Assembly: GCA_031267235.1 (NCBI GenBank)
Contig: JAIRZM010000003.1
Span: forward strand, 52,717-116,716
Length of the DNA: 64,000 nucleotides
Direction of reading: 5' to 3'
From: Holosporaceae bacterium
Lineage (GTDB): Bacteria; Pseudomonadota; Alphaproteobacteria; UBA3830
Under the pieces are notes generated by a model. The model did not search any database, was not told where the DNA came from, and saw only the letters and a list, made by a program, of their open reading frames with translations. Shown piece by piece: positions 36,630 to 44,737 of this stretch (positions are counted from its first letter, which is position 1; each line of letters opens with the position of its first letter). A program made the position numbers and the translations under genes.

Positions 36630-37472
36630 TCAGCAGCTCATATCCTGATACCTCGTTTCCTTGGCTAAGGCGTCAAATTTTTGCATTGTGATCATGAAAT
36701 CCCTTATAACGCGCATAGGAATCATGCTGGGACCGTCCGAAAGAGCATTGGGAGGATCAAAATGCGTCTCCATAAATAGACCGGCAATACCAACGGAAAC
36801 AGCCGCTCGCGCTAGCAATTCAGCATATTCTCTATTGCCGCCGGAAGCCTCCCCCAATCCTCCAGGTTCTTGAATTGAATGGGTTACGTCAAAAAAGACA
36901 GGATATCCAGAATCTTCCATAATCTTTAGGGATCTCATGTCGGTCACCAAACGATTATAGCCGAAGCAGGCTCCACGTTCGCAGAGAATAATATTATCAT
37001 TTCCGGAATCCGAAATTTTCCTATGAACATTTTTCATGTCCCAGGGAGCCAGAAATTGCCCTTTTTTAACATTTATAACCTTGCCTGTTCTGGCAGCGGC
37101 AACCAAAAGGTCAGTTTGGCGACAGAGAAAAGCTGGAATCTGTAAAACATCCGCTGTCTCCGCTACTATCCTGCATTGCGATGGTTCATGAACATCGGTA
37201 ACTATTAGGCAGCCAAACTCTTTTTTTATTTCTTGAAAAATCTTTAGAGCCTCTTCCAACGGAAGCCCTCTTTGAGATTTTATGCTTGTGCGATTGGCTT
37301 TGTCGAAGGAACTCTTGAAAATAAACGGGACTTTGAGCTCATTTGTCATCTTAACAAGATGGTCTGCAACTCGAAAGGCGACTTCTCTGCTTTCCAACAT
37401 GCAAGGACCGGCCATGAGCGCCAATGGCCGCTCGTTGGATATGGAAACGCTTCCAATGCTAATTGTTTTCAT
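36630..37472 (-). CDS. kdsA: KDO-8-phosphate synthase, metal-type signature
   Basis: This enzyme condenses phosphoenolpyruvate and arabinose-5-phosphate into KDO-8-phosphate for the LPS core. Family blocks are FKSSFDKANRTSIKSQRG, TDVHEPSQC, ERGACFGYNRLVTDMR, FDVTHSIQEPGG and FMETHFDPPNALSDGPS. The N-terminal AGPCMLES carries Cys where non-metal enzymes such as E. coli have Asn, so it should be the metal-dependent class; the accompanying His, Glu and Asp are in place. Its stop is two bases ahead of ftsB, and its start touches the end of secG. Confidence 0.95.
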   Translation of the reverse strand: MKTISIGSVSISNERPLALMAGPCMLESREVAFRVADHLVKMTNELKVPFIFKSSFDKANRTSIKSQRGLPLEEALKIFQEIKKEFGCLIVTDVHEPSQCRIVAETADVLQIPAFLCRQTDLLVAAARTGKVINVKKGQFLAPWDMKNVHRKISDSGNDNIILCERGACFGYNRLVTDMRSLKIMEDSGYPVFFDVTHSIQEPGGLGEASGGNREYAELLARAAVSVGIAGLFMETHFDPPNALSDGPSMIPMRVIRDFMITMQKFDALAKETRYQDMSC

Positions 37473-37870
37473 TATTTCTTCGTCTTTGGCTTTTTCCCTT
37501 GATCTTTTACGGATTCTTTCCGATTAGGGCTGACCGGAGCAGCGCCTTTGGTAGCGGGCGCAGGCTCATTTTTCTCCTCCTTCACGACAGGAAAAACACT
37601 TTCCTTGGCAACCAAATCTATAATAGACTCCTTCGTCGGAGACCGCTTAACCATCTTGGCCATAATAAGACAGTTCAAAATAAAAATGGACATTAAAATC
37701 GCCGTTGCTCGGGTGAGTAAATTTGCCTGACCACGTACCGAAAACACTCCGCTTGCTGCTCCACCGCCGCTAGAGCCTAGCGCTCCGTCAGAATCGTGCT
37801 TTTGGAGCAAGATTAATCCAATAATCGCCATTGTCAGAACAAAATGAACAGCTAAGAAAAAAGAAAGCAT
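37472..37870 (-). CDS. secG: Protein translocase subunit SecG
   Basis: SecG is the small accessory subunit of the SecYEG channel. It has two membrane helices (about 3-22 and 55-72) around the conserved LILLQKHDSDGALGSSGGGAASGVFSVRG. The C-terminal 50 residues are Lys/Pro-rich and unlike E. coli, as is common in alphaproteobacteria. The stop overlaps the kdsA start by one base, suggesting coupled translation. Confidence 0.92.
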   Translation of the reverse strand: MLSFFLAVHFVLTMAIIGLILLQKHDSDGALGSSGGGAASGVFSVRGQANLLTRATAILMSIFILNCLIMAKMVKRSPTKESIIDLVAKESVFPVVKEEKNEPAPATKGAAPVSPNRKESVKDQGKKPKTKK

Positions 37871-37882
37871 GAATTTCTCCTC

Positions 37883-38047
37883 CTAATATTTTATTGCTTG
37901 GTTGGGGCAAGCGGCTGCGCAACATCCACACTCTAAACAAATATTATTATCAATGGAAACTATCCCATCTTTATCGGAAATTGCCTTCACGGGACATACA
38001 CCTATGCAGACGAGGCATCGTTTACATCTTTCCGCTATTATCTCCAT
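37883..38047 (-). CDS. Small 2[4Fe-4S] ferredoxin-like protein (54 residues)
   Basis: This short gene encodes two complete cluster motifs, C8-x2-C11-x2-C14-x3-C18-P and C37-x2-C40-x2-C43-x3-C47-P, in the layout of clostridial-type ferredoxins. Each set would ligate a [4Fe-4S] cluster, sharing cysteines across the pseudo-twofold as usual. Translation begins at ATG 38047, with GGAGG six bases upstream. It stands just before secG (12 bases). It would carry electrons in the cytosol; partners are not visible here. Confidence 0.85.
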   Translation of the reverse strand: MEIIAERCKRCLVCIGVCPVKAISDKDGIVSIDNNICLECGCCAAACPNQAIKY

Positions 38048-38141
38048 TGAAATCCTCCAATTCTAACGGCTGAATTATACACTGCTTGGACCATGATTGC
38101 AACGTATAGTGGAACGATGATTGTCCTCTGATTCAGGCGCT

Positions 38142-38540
38142 TCACAACTTTTCCACCTTGGCGGTAACTTCCTTATCGGATATCAGGTTGGTTATTTCTT
38201 CGTCACTGCTAATCTCGTCGTTTTCTTGGGGATTTATTTTCTCTAGTGATTGCAGAACTTTGCTCGGATCGAATCTCATGCGCACAATGAATCTATTTTT
38301 TAAATCTACGCTTCCGAAAGCGACCTCCTCTGATTTGCTGCCAATGTAGATCCAGGTAAAGTCATCCTTATGTAGCGAAGGTGTTCCGCATTTTTCAAGA
38401 ACTTCCGCCATGGTGGTTTTGCCAATGATAAATCTAGGCATGTTTTCTTCCACTACAATGTTTCCCCTAGAATTAACAACCGGTTGGCAACCTACCAAAA
38501 CGCCCAAGGCAACAATCGAAAAAAAAGCAGTCTTTTCCAT
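38142..38540 (-). CDS. bamE: Outer-membrane assembly lipoprotein BamE (SmpA/OmlA)
   Basis: BamE is a lipoprotein of the barrel-assembly machine. The signal peptide ends in a lipobox LVGC (Cys about residue 18). The SmpA/OmlA fold is seen in FIIGKTTMAEVLEKCGTPSL followed by FTWIYIGSK and RFIVRMRFD. Length 132 with an acidic C-terminal tail is near normal. Confidence 0.83.
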   Translation of the reverse strand: MEKTAFFSIVALGVLVGCQPVVNSRGNIVVEENMPRFIIGKTTMAEVLEKCGTPSLHKDDFTWIYIGSKSEEVAFGSVDLKNRFIVRMRFDPSKVLQSLEKINPQENDEISSDEEITNLISDKEVTAKVEKL

Positions 38541-38710
38541 TCTAAAATCCTACAAACGAGAGATGTTAGTTTACCTTCCGTCAGGCAAGATATCAATGAG
38601 CTTTTTACGTAGTTACCAATGCCTATGCACGATATTTTTCAAGTATGCGTCTGTTGAAAACGGCATTATGGCAATATCTGCTTACTGGGTCTCAAAATTT
38701 AGATATCTTC

Positions 38711-38728
38711 TGCATTTGCTGAAATGCA
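38711..38728. repeat. Perfect hairpin TGCATTT-GCTG-AAATGCA
   Basis: A 7-base stem with a 4-base loop lies in the 282-base gap between bamE and the symporter, followed by five A. It may end a transcript on the minus strand or mark a protein site; a second dyad follows 24 bases on. Confidence 0.35.
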
Positions 38729-38752
38729 AAAAGTGAAGTGGAATTGTTTTTT

Positions 38753-38776
38753 CTAAAATTCTTTAGCGAATTTTAG
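38753..38776 (+). promoter_or_regulatory. Dyad CTAAAATT/AATTTTAG upstream of symporter
   Basis: Eight-base arms are separated by eight bases, 47 bases before the GTG start of the symporter. A TAATAT -10-like hexamer lies at 38787-38792. It could be an operator for the transporter gene. Confidence 0.35.
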
Positions 38777-38822
38777 CAAATTAATGTAATATAGCAGGCA
38801 ATGCAAGGACATTTGGGCAATC

Positions 38823-39998
38823 GTGTTTAGAAAATTACCGTTCATATTAATAGTGACGACTATTGGAGCTATTTTGCTCAATCCGATCTTGCCATGCGAT
38901 CTAAAGCGATTGATCTATGCCATAAGTTTAACGCTGAAATCTGTGGTTTTATCTCTGTTGCCGTTTATCATTTTTGGCCTACTATTTAAAACGTTCGTGA
39001 AATTGTCAGATCAGGCGGGAAGTATTATATTTTTGATTTTTGGTTGTTTGTGCACGTCAAACTTTTTTAATACATTTGTCAGCCACTATCTGGGCGAATT
39101 TTTGTACCATGTGGACTTCGATCTTGGCACAACTGCCGAAGGCGAGCATTCGCTGGAACCGTCTTTTCTATTTGTCATACCAAATTTGATAAAGAACGAT
39201 TTCGCCCTCTTCGGAGGAATCATATCCGCCATAGCTTTTGCTCGCATCAATCGGATTCTCGCCTTAAAAATTTCTGAAAAAATAGAGAACGCGGTGAAAA
39301 AACTTTTCAACATTATGTCGTTTCTAATTCCTTTATTTATTATAGGCTTCATTGTGAAATGCGCTTCAGATGGAATGCTAACCTCCATTATAAAAAATTA
39401 TTCGCAGATTTTGTTGATTTTTGTGTGCTATGCTACGCTCTATACGTTGTTGCTGTATTTTCTTCTGAATAGATGCTCTCCCAAAGATACACTGCTGTCT
39501 CTTGGCAATATGATGCCGGCATTTTTAACTGCGGTTAGCAGCATGTCCAGCGCCCTAAGCATGCCAATTACAATCCTATCGGTTGAGAAAAATGTAAAAA
39601 ACAAAGAGCTTGGAGGATCTGTGATTTCAGCAACGGTAAACATTCATCTTTTGGGGGATTGCCTCTCCATACCGCTGATTGCATATACTTTATTGAAAAG
39701 CAACGGTTTTCCTGAACCATCCACCTATGCCTACTTTATTTTTACAATATTTTTCGTAATCGCAAAATTTTCCGTAGCCGCTATTCCAGCAGGTGGAATT
39801 ATTGTAATGGCGCCAATATTGGAAAAACATCTAGGATTTACGCCGGAAATGTCGACCATTATGATAGCCATATATGTGATTTTTGATCCATTTGTTACCG
39901 GATTTAACGTACTGGGAAATGGCGCTCTGGCTCAGCTGATAGACAGGCTGATTAGCTATCGCGGCCTAAAGAAGAAAAATTTACCAACTGCTACCTAG
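38823..39998 (+). CDS. Dicarboxylate/amino acid:cation symporter (GltP/DctA family)
   Basis: This is a 391-residue member of the dicarboxylate/amino acid:cation symporter family with eight or more hydrophobic segments. The HP2/TM8-like C-terminus SVAAIPAGGIIVMAPILEKH and FDPFVTGFNVLGNGALAQLI matches the substrate- and cation-binding region, and SSMSSALSMPITI resembles the serine-rich HP1 loop. Substrate (glutamate, aspartate, succinate or similar) cannot be told. Start is GTG. The gene end overlaps the secretion-operon 3' end on the other strand by 18 bases. Uptake of host dicarboxylates would suit an intracellular lifestyle. Confidence 0.8.
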   Translation: MFRKLPFILIVTTIGAILLNPILPCDLKRLIYAISLTLKSVVLSLLPFIIFGLLFKTFVKLSDQAGSIIFLIFGCLCTSNFFNTFVSHYLGEFLYHVDFDLGTTAEGEHSLEPSFLFVIPNLIKNDFALFGGIISAIAFARINRILALKISEKIENAVKKLFNIMSFLIPLFIIGFIVKCASDGMLTSIIKNYSQILLIFVCYATLYTLLLYFLLNRCSPKDTLLSLGNMMPAFLTAVSSMSSALSMPITILSVEKNVKNKELGGSVISATVNIHLLGDCLSIPLIAYTLLKSNGFPEPSTYAYFIFTIFFVIAKFSVAAIPAGGIIVMAPILEKHLGFTPEMSTIMIAIYVIFDPFVTGFNVLGNGALAQLIDRLISYRGLKKKNLPTAT

Positions 39999-40721
39999 CT
40001 TTAGGGTTAATTTTCTGTTATTGGATTGTATTTTAATGGAATTTTGGCGTATGTTCGCCACTTCCCAGTCATCTATTTTATCTCCAATGCAATACCATGC
40101 ATCATCAATGTAAGCTCGGGAATCGTCTATAATGCCAAGCAGATTATGCTCCTTTGCACCTCTCAGGTTGAACAAATCAATCGATTTTGTTTTGCATCTA
40201 TGTTTATCTTCAATCAGCTCAATGGAGTTCTTTGCTTCTTTTTCGTCAAATAAAAAAAATTTGCATTTTACTTCTACAAATAGTCCGCTTAGGTTAGATC
40301 TTAGAATTTTTATGGATTCGAAGCCTACGATGCCGTCAAACTCTCGCCATAAAGCATCAAAGATTTTATAAATGCGACTTTCATTCGGAGAATTAAATTT
40401 TATTTCCAGTATTTTTTCGTGAGCGCTGGCACAATTATCCATTTTAAATAATACTTTTCGCAACGAAAAATTTTTGACAATTTTTTTTATAAAGTTTTTT
40501 ACGTCCATTCCTTGATAAAAAATTTTCTTCTTGGATTTTAAACTGCGAAAAGACGATTCAGTGATGGAATTTGCCAATTCAGTGATAGATTTGTTTTTTT
40601 CGCTCAATAGATTTCTTTGATTTCTTAAATTGTCCAATTGCAAAAATTTAACAAAACACATGGAACAAAGCGCCAGAATCATGAAAAACATGCAAATTAT
40701 TGTTATTTTATTTTTATGCAT
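39981..40721 (-). CDS. Divergent PilO/PilP- or GspM/C-like protein
   Basis: This 246-residue protein has one N-terminal membrane helix (about 7-26) followed by a coiled coil (NLRNQRNLLSEKNKSITELANSI) and a small ferredoxin-like fold region. That layout is shared by PilO and GspM. The last 60 residues (LLGIIDDSRAYIDDAWYCIGDKIDDWEVANI...) look like a PilP/GspC homology-region beta domain. It may therefore be a natural fusion of two inner-membrane platform parts. Assignment rests on topology, pattern and position in the operon, not on clear sequence identity. Confidence 0.5.
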   Translation of the reverse strand: MHKNKITIICMFFMILALCSMCFVKFLQLDNLRNQRNLLSEKNKSITELANSITESSFRSLKSKKKIFYQGMDVKNFIKKIVKNFSLRKVLFKMDNCASAHEKILEIKFNSPNESRIYKIFDALWREFDGIVGFESIKILRSNLSGLFVEVKCKFFLFDEKEAKNSIELIEDKHRCKTKSIDLFNLRGAKEHNLLGIIDDSRAYIDDAWYCIGDKIDDWEVANIRQNSIKIQSNNRKLTLKLGSSW

Positions 40722-41908
40722 AGCAATGCGCCAAATTCTTTATCTGTCTCTAGTTCTTCGTATTCATTGCCCTCTGTGGAGAGTTTTTTCGTTGATATCT
40801 CCAGTCGTTTTCCCCGATACTTTTGTATTTTTTCGAACTTTTTTTTATTCAGCAACGTTTTTATTTGCACAGAATTGCAATTTTCCATAGACAACTGTTC
40901 CACGCGAATACGATTTTTATGACAGAATTGCGATATTAGCTCAAATCCATCCAGTGGATTGCTTGAATTCCTTAAAATATCAACGAACTGTCTCAGGAAG
41001 GGGAAATTATCAACGTTTATCTTTAGGTGCAGATTTTTTGCTTCAACGGCCACTGTCTTTTTCAACTGCATTATCTCTTCTTCCTTGGCGCAGATTTCTC
41101 TGCAGAGCATAAAAAAAATGGAAGCCAAAATGAACGAAATTAAAAATGCACAATAATAAAATTGTTTCATATCAAACAGTTGCATCAGCCAGTTTTTATG
41201 TGCAAATATTTTTTTTATCCTTTTTCTAGAAGAAAGAAAGTTTATCAGGCTTGATTCTTCATGCTCTTCTAGTTTAAATATTTCGAAAGATATGTTCTTA
41301 TATGGAAGCGTGTCAATTTCAGATAATGTCGTAATGATTTTTATCGTTTTCCCCAATCCAAATCTTTTCAGATAAGCAATTGTTTTGAAAACTTCTTCCC
41401 GCACATCCGAGCGCTGAAATAAAAATCTGGAAAAAATTACTCCGCGCCCTATTCCGGCAATAATTCTAGAATTTTGCAGCTCATGTTCCACTGCGTAAAG
41501 CCACCAGGTCTCCGCGTCAATTCTGGTAACACTTTCACAAAATTCAGCCACTATATTTTCCATCAAAAACATTCCGTCTTCGCTGGGCAATTTATGAAAA
41601 AAATCACAGTTTTTGATGGAAATTTTCTGGATATAAAACGTGCCTTTTTTAAAAAAATTCCAGCGATTGCTTGGGATTAGAAAAGTCGCCTCATCGGCTG
41701 ACATGGCCTTTCTTTTGTAGTGCAGGATTCTATGAGCGTCAAAAAACGAGCAATTGATCAATTTCTCCAATGAAAAATCAACATTTCTTAAATCTAGAAT
41801 AATTTGGTAATTTTTGCTGCAAGATAAAAAATCATCCTGGGATAAGAAAAGTATTTGTCCTTGTTCATCGAAAATTTTTACTCCATTTTCGCAGCATAAA
41901 GCATACAT
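40703..41908 (-). CDS. Divergent GspL/PilM-PilN-like assembly protein
   Basis: This 401-residue protein is not directly recognised. A cytoplasmic N-terminal part (about 1-235) is followed by a single membrane helix (FYYCAFLISFILASIFFMLC), then a coiled coil and a periplasmic domain. GspL, and PilM joined to PilN, share this plan. The gene lies two bases behind gspF and overlaps the next gene by 19 bases, exactly where PilM/N or GspL would stand. Function in a pilus or secretion platform is inferred from this. Confidence 0.5.
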   Translation of the reverse strand: MYALCCENGVKIFDEQGQILFLSQDDFLSCSKNYQIILDLRNVDFSLEKLINCSFFDAHRILHYKRKAMSADEATFLIPSNRWNFFKKGTFYIQKISIKNCDFFHKLPSEDGMFLMENIVAEFCESVTRIDAETWWLYAVEHELQNSRIIAGIGRGVIFSRFLFQRSDVREEVFKTIAYLKRFGLGKTIKIITTLSEIDTLPYKNISFEIFKLEEHEESSLINFLSSRKRIKKIFAHKNWLMQLFDMKQFYYCAFLISFILASIFFMLCREICAKEEEIMQLKKTVAVEAKNLHLKINVDNFPFLRQFVDILRNSSNPLDGFELISQFCHKNRIRVEQLSMENCNSVQIKTLLNKKKFEKIQKYRGKRLEISTKKLSTEGNEYEELETDKEFGALLCIKIK

Positions 41909-41910
41909 GG

Positions 41911-43098
41911 TTAGGCTCCTGCTATTTCCACGTAGTTATAGATAGGGTAGAATAGACCGCATAAGATGAAGATTAGTATAAAGCCGGTAAATAGCGTTAA
42001 CCCAATGCTCAGAACTTGTCCTAATGCTTTGATTTCAAATTGTATTTCTTTGTATTGAGCTTCGCTTGCATGATCAAAGCTTGCGATGAGATCGTTGCCT
42101 TCTTCCCCCACATATAAGGCCATTATCAAGCTTGGCGGCATAAATTTTGCTCGAGAAAACGATTCTGATATTTTGTATCCTCCGGCTATGCGTTCGCTGA
42201 CATTCTGCAGTTCGGTCTTCATGATTTTCCATCGAATGGATCCAATGGCCAAATCAAGAGCTTCCATAAAATCTAATTTTGCATCCAGCGCTATGTGCAA
42301 TATTTTACAAAATTGCCACAGTGAAATTTTTACGATTAATGTTCCGATTTTTGGTACTTTTAGCAGGAGGTTATACAGAATCTCGCGGCTATTTTTATGA
42401 AGCAAAAGTCCAAGAATAGTAGGGAATGCAGCAATTGCAAGAAAAAATATAATTTCCCATAGCAGCGGAAGCAACTCCAATGTTAGCTTAGTCAGCAGCG
42501 GAGCTTCTCCGCAGCTGAAATTTTGCATTAGTTCCGCAACCTGCGGCCCCAATATACATAAGCTTAAAACTAAAATCAGTATAGCTATAACCGCCATAAA
42601 AATTGGATATGCTATGGTGCGTTTTACGCTGTTTTTCCATTCTGTCTGTAATTTCAAAAAGTTCAGAACACTCATGATAACTTCCGAAGTTTTGCCGGTT
42701 TTTTCGGTAGATTTCAGCAATCCTATGGTTACGTCATCGAAAATATTTCTGCATTTTTCAAAGGCATAACCGACGCTTTCTCCATTTTTTAGCGCGTCTA
42801 CCACGTTCAGAAGGGACGCGCTCAGCGTCTTGTTACCATAGAAATCTATGAACGATTCGATTGCTTCGTTAATGTTTACCTTGCATTTCAATTGGAAACT
42901 TATGTGCAGAAAAAACATCAGCATATCTTCGGTGCTCACTTTAAAGGAAGGAAAACGCACTTTTCTGAGGTATATGGGCTGATAATGCTTCCTGCGTAAA
43001 TTTTCGTAGGCACATTTGTAGTTGTCGGCCAAAATTGATCCGTTCTTTCGCAGGCCATCTTTGGTTAGAATCTGGTATCTATATATTGGCATCTCCAA
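41911..43098 (-). CDS. Type II secretion/type IV pilus inner-membrane protein GspF/PilC
   Basis: GspF/PilC is the platform protein driven by the assembly ATPase. The duplicated T2SSF domain is visible: first copy FFLHISFQLKCKVNINEAIESF ... VGYAFEKC, second copy FCKILHIALDAKLDFMEALDLA ... GYKISESFSRAKFMPPSLI, each followed by hydrophobic helices. Length 395 is normal. Its start overlaps the ATPase gene by 20 bases. Confidence 0.9.
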   Translation of the reverse strand: MEMPIYRYQILTKDGLRKNGSILADNYKCAYENLRRKHYQPIYLRKVRFPSFKVSTEDMLMFFLHISFQLKCKVNINEAIESFIDFYGNKTLSASLLNVVDALKNGESVGYAFEKCRNIFDDVTIGLLKSTEKTGKTSEVIMSVLNFLKLQTEWKNSVKRTIAYPIFMAVIAILILVLSLCILGPQVAELMQNFSCGEAPLLTKLTLELLPLLWEIIFFLAIAAFPTILGLLLHKNSREILYNLLLKVPKIGTLIVKISLWQFCKILHIALDAKLDFMEALDLAIGSIRWKIMKTELQNVSERIAGGYKISESFSRAKFMPPSLIMALYVGEEGNDLIASFDHASEAQYKEIQFEIKALGQVLSIGLTLFTGFILIFILCGLFYPIYNYVEIAGA

Positions 43099-44563
43099 AA
43101 ATTCTTTTAATTTCTGCCGAGTCCGTAAGATTACGAGCCAGCGCCTCCTCCGAAGAGGTTCTGAAACTTTTATCGACTTTACAAATAGTTATATCTTCCT
43201 GTTTCAGTAAATTGCTTTTCAATTCTTCAGAAAAGTACAAATATTCCGTCATGGGAAATCTGTGGTAATATTCTCCATTTTTCCCATAGCGCGCTAATCG
43301 CTGAGAAAAAATTCCGATCATGGATGGCACAAAATCAGATAATTTCAATCCTAAATCCAGCAATCTTCGCAATCCTTCCAGTGGTGTAGATGCATGAAGC
43401 GTTGCCATGACCAATCTTCCGGTTAAAGATGCTCGGATAGCGCTTGCCGCCGTCGCCTCATCTCGAATTTCTCCGATTAGCATAACATCCGGATCCTGTC
43501 GAAGAATGGAACGCACTCCCTCTGAAAAAGACAGTATCCCTTCCTCCCGCAAATCCAACTGCTTAACGCCTTCAATCTGATGCTCAACTGGATCTTCCAA
43601 GGTCATAATATTTAGGGAAAATAAATTTATTTCTTTCAGTAAAGAGTAAAGTGTTGTCGTTTTTCCAGATCCAGTTGGTCCAACAATGAGAAAAATTCCG
43701 CTAGGGAATGAAATTGCCCGCTTCAACCACATAAAATCCTCATCGGAAAAACCGAGCTGAGAAAGTGAAGCCACTCCATCAGATAAATCAAAAATTCTCA
43801 CAACAAAATTTTCGCCAAAAATTCCCGGATGCGTAGATATCCTCAGGTCTATGGTTTTTCCGCCAAGACGTATGCGCGTATGTCCGCTCTGGGGGCGGCG
43901 ACTTTCGGTAATATTCAGGTTGGCCATTAATTTTAGCTTTGATCTTATGCGTGTCCATGATTCAGGATCCAATGTACGCAGTACCCGCAATAGACCATCT
44001 ACTCTCAGACGTACGCGCAGCAAATTTTCCAGCGGTTCAAAATGAATGTCGCTGGCTTTAGCTTCTAGAGCGTCGAAAATAACCTTATTAAGCAACAGAA
44101 GCGGATCCGCTGTCCTGGAATTAGCGTCACATTTCATAATTTCCAGAAAATGAAGAATTTCACTTTCTTTGGCAATGTAAAATTCCACTTTTAATTCTTT
44201 GAAAAGCGTATGGATAGCGTCAATTGCACGCAGATTGCCGGGATCCGAAATTGCCACTCTAATTGTTTCGTCATTGCGAAAAAACGGTATAGCAAAATAG
44301 GATGAAGAGATCTCATAACCAATAGATGTCAAAGTATTCGCATCGATGTAGAGAAACTCCAGCGTCACAGCTTCTATGACGTATATCTCCGAGAGAACTT
44401 TTAGCAACAAATCTTCCTCTAAAAAACCAAGACTTACCGCCGCTTGACCGAATAATTGTTGAGAATGTTCTTGAAATTTTGCAACTATGGCGATCTGCTC
44501 GGAAGTTAGCAACCCCTTGTTCAACAGTGTATCGCCGATGTTTCTAAACGCAAAGCCATCCAC
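43079..44563 (-). CDS. GspE/PilB-type assembly ATPase lacking the zinc motif
   Basis: This is the hexameric ATPase that powers pseudopilus or pilus assembly. The N-terminal GspE domain is followed by ASDIHFEP, Walker A GPTGSGKTTT (about 295-304), the Asp box TLEDPVEHQIEGVKQLDLRE, Walker B ILRQDPDVMLIGEIRD and the His box TGRLVMATLHAST. The four-cysteine zinc module normally found after QRL in GspE and PilB is missing: the stretch reads SQRLARYGKNGEYYHRFPM. It is the first gene of a four-gene coupled operon; no pilin, prepilin peptidase or secretin gene is nearby. Confidence 0.9.
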   Translation of the reverse strand: MDGFAFRNIGDTLLNKGLLTSEQIAIVAKFQEHSQQLFGQAAVSLGFLEEDLLLKVLSEIYVIEAVTLEFLYIDANTLTSIGYEISSSYFAIPFFRNDETIRVAISDPGNLRAIDAIHTLFKELKVEFYIAKESEILHFLEIMKCDANSRTADPLLLLNKVIFDALEAKASDIHFEPLENLLRVRLRVDGLLRVLRTLDPESWTRIRSKLKLMANLNITESRRPQSGHTRIRLGGKTIDLRISTHPGIFGENFVVRIFDLSDGVASLSQLGFSDEDFMWLKRAISFPSGIFLIVGPTGSGKTTTLYSLLKEINLFSLNIMTLEDPVEHQIEGVKQLDLREEGILSFSEGVRSILRQDPDVMLIGEIRDEATAASAIRASLTGRLVMATLHASTPLEGLRRLLDLGLKLSDFVPSMIGIFSQRLARYGKNGEYYHRFPMTEYLYFSEELKSNLLKQEDITICKVDKSFRTSSEEALARNLTDSAEIKRIFGDANI

Positions 44564-44737
44564 AGTTTATGCCTTTTCTAACAAATCCGTCGCTGCGATT
44601 TTACCACTCATTGGTAAAGGAAAGTTTTAATTGTCGTTGGGCTATATCTTCCTCTGAAATCCATTGAATTTTATTTTTAGCTTTTCTGCATGTAGTGTGT
44701 TATGTTTCGGCAGTCTTGTTGTAGATAAGGAGAGCTT

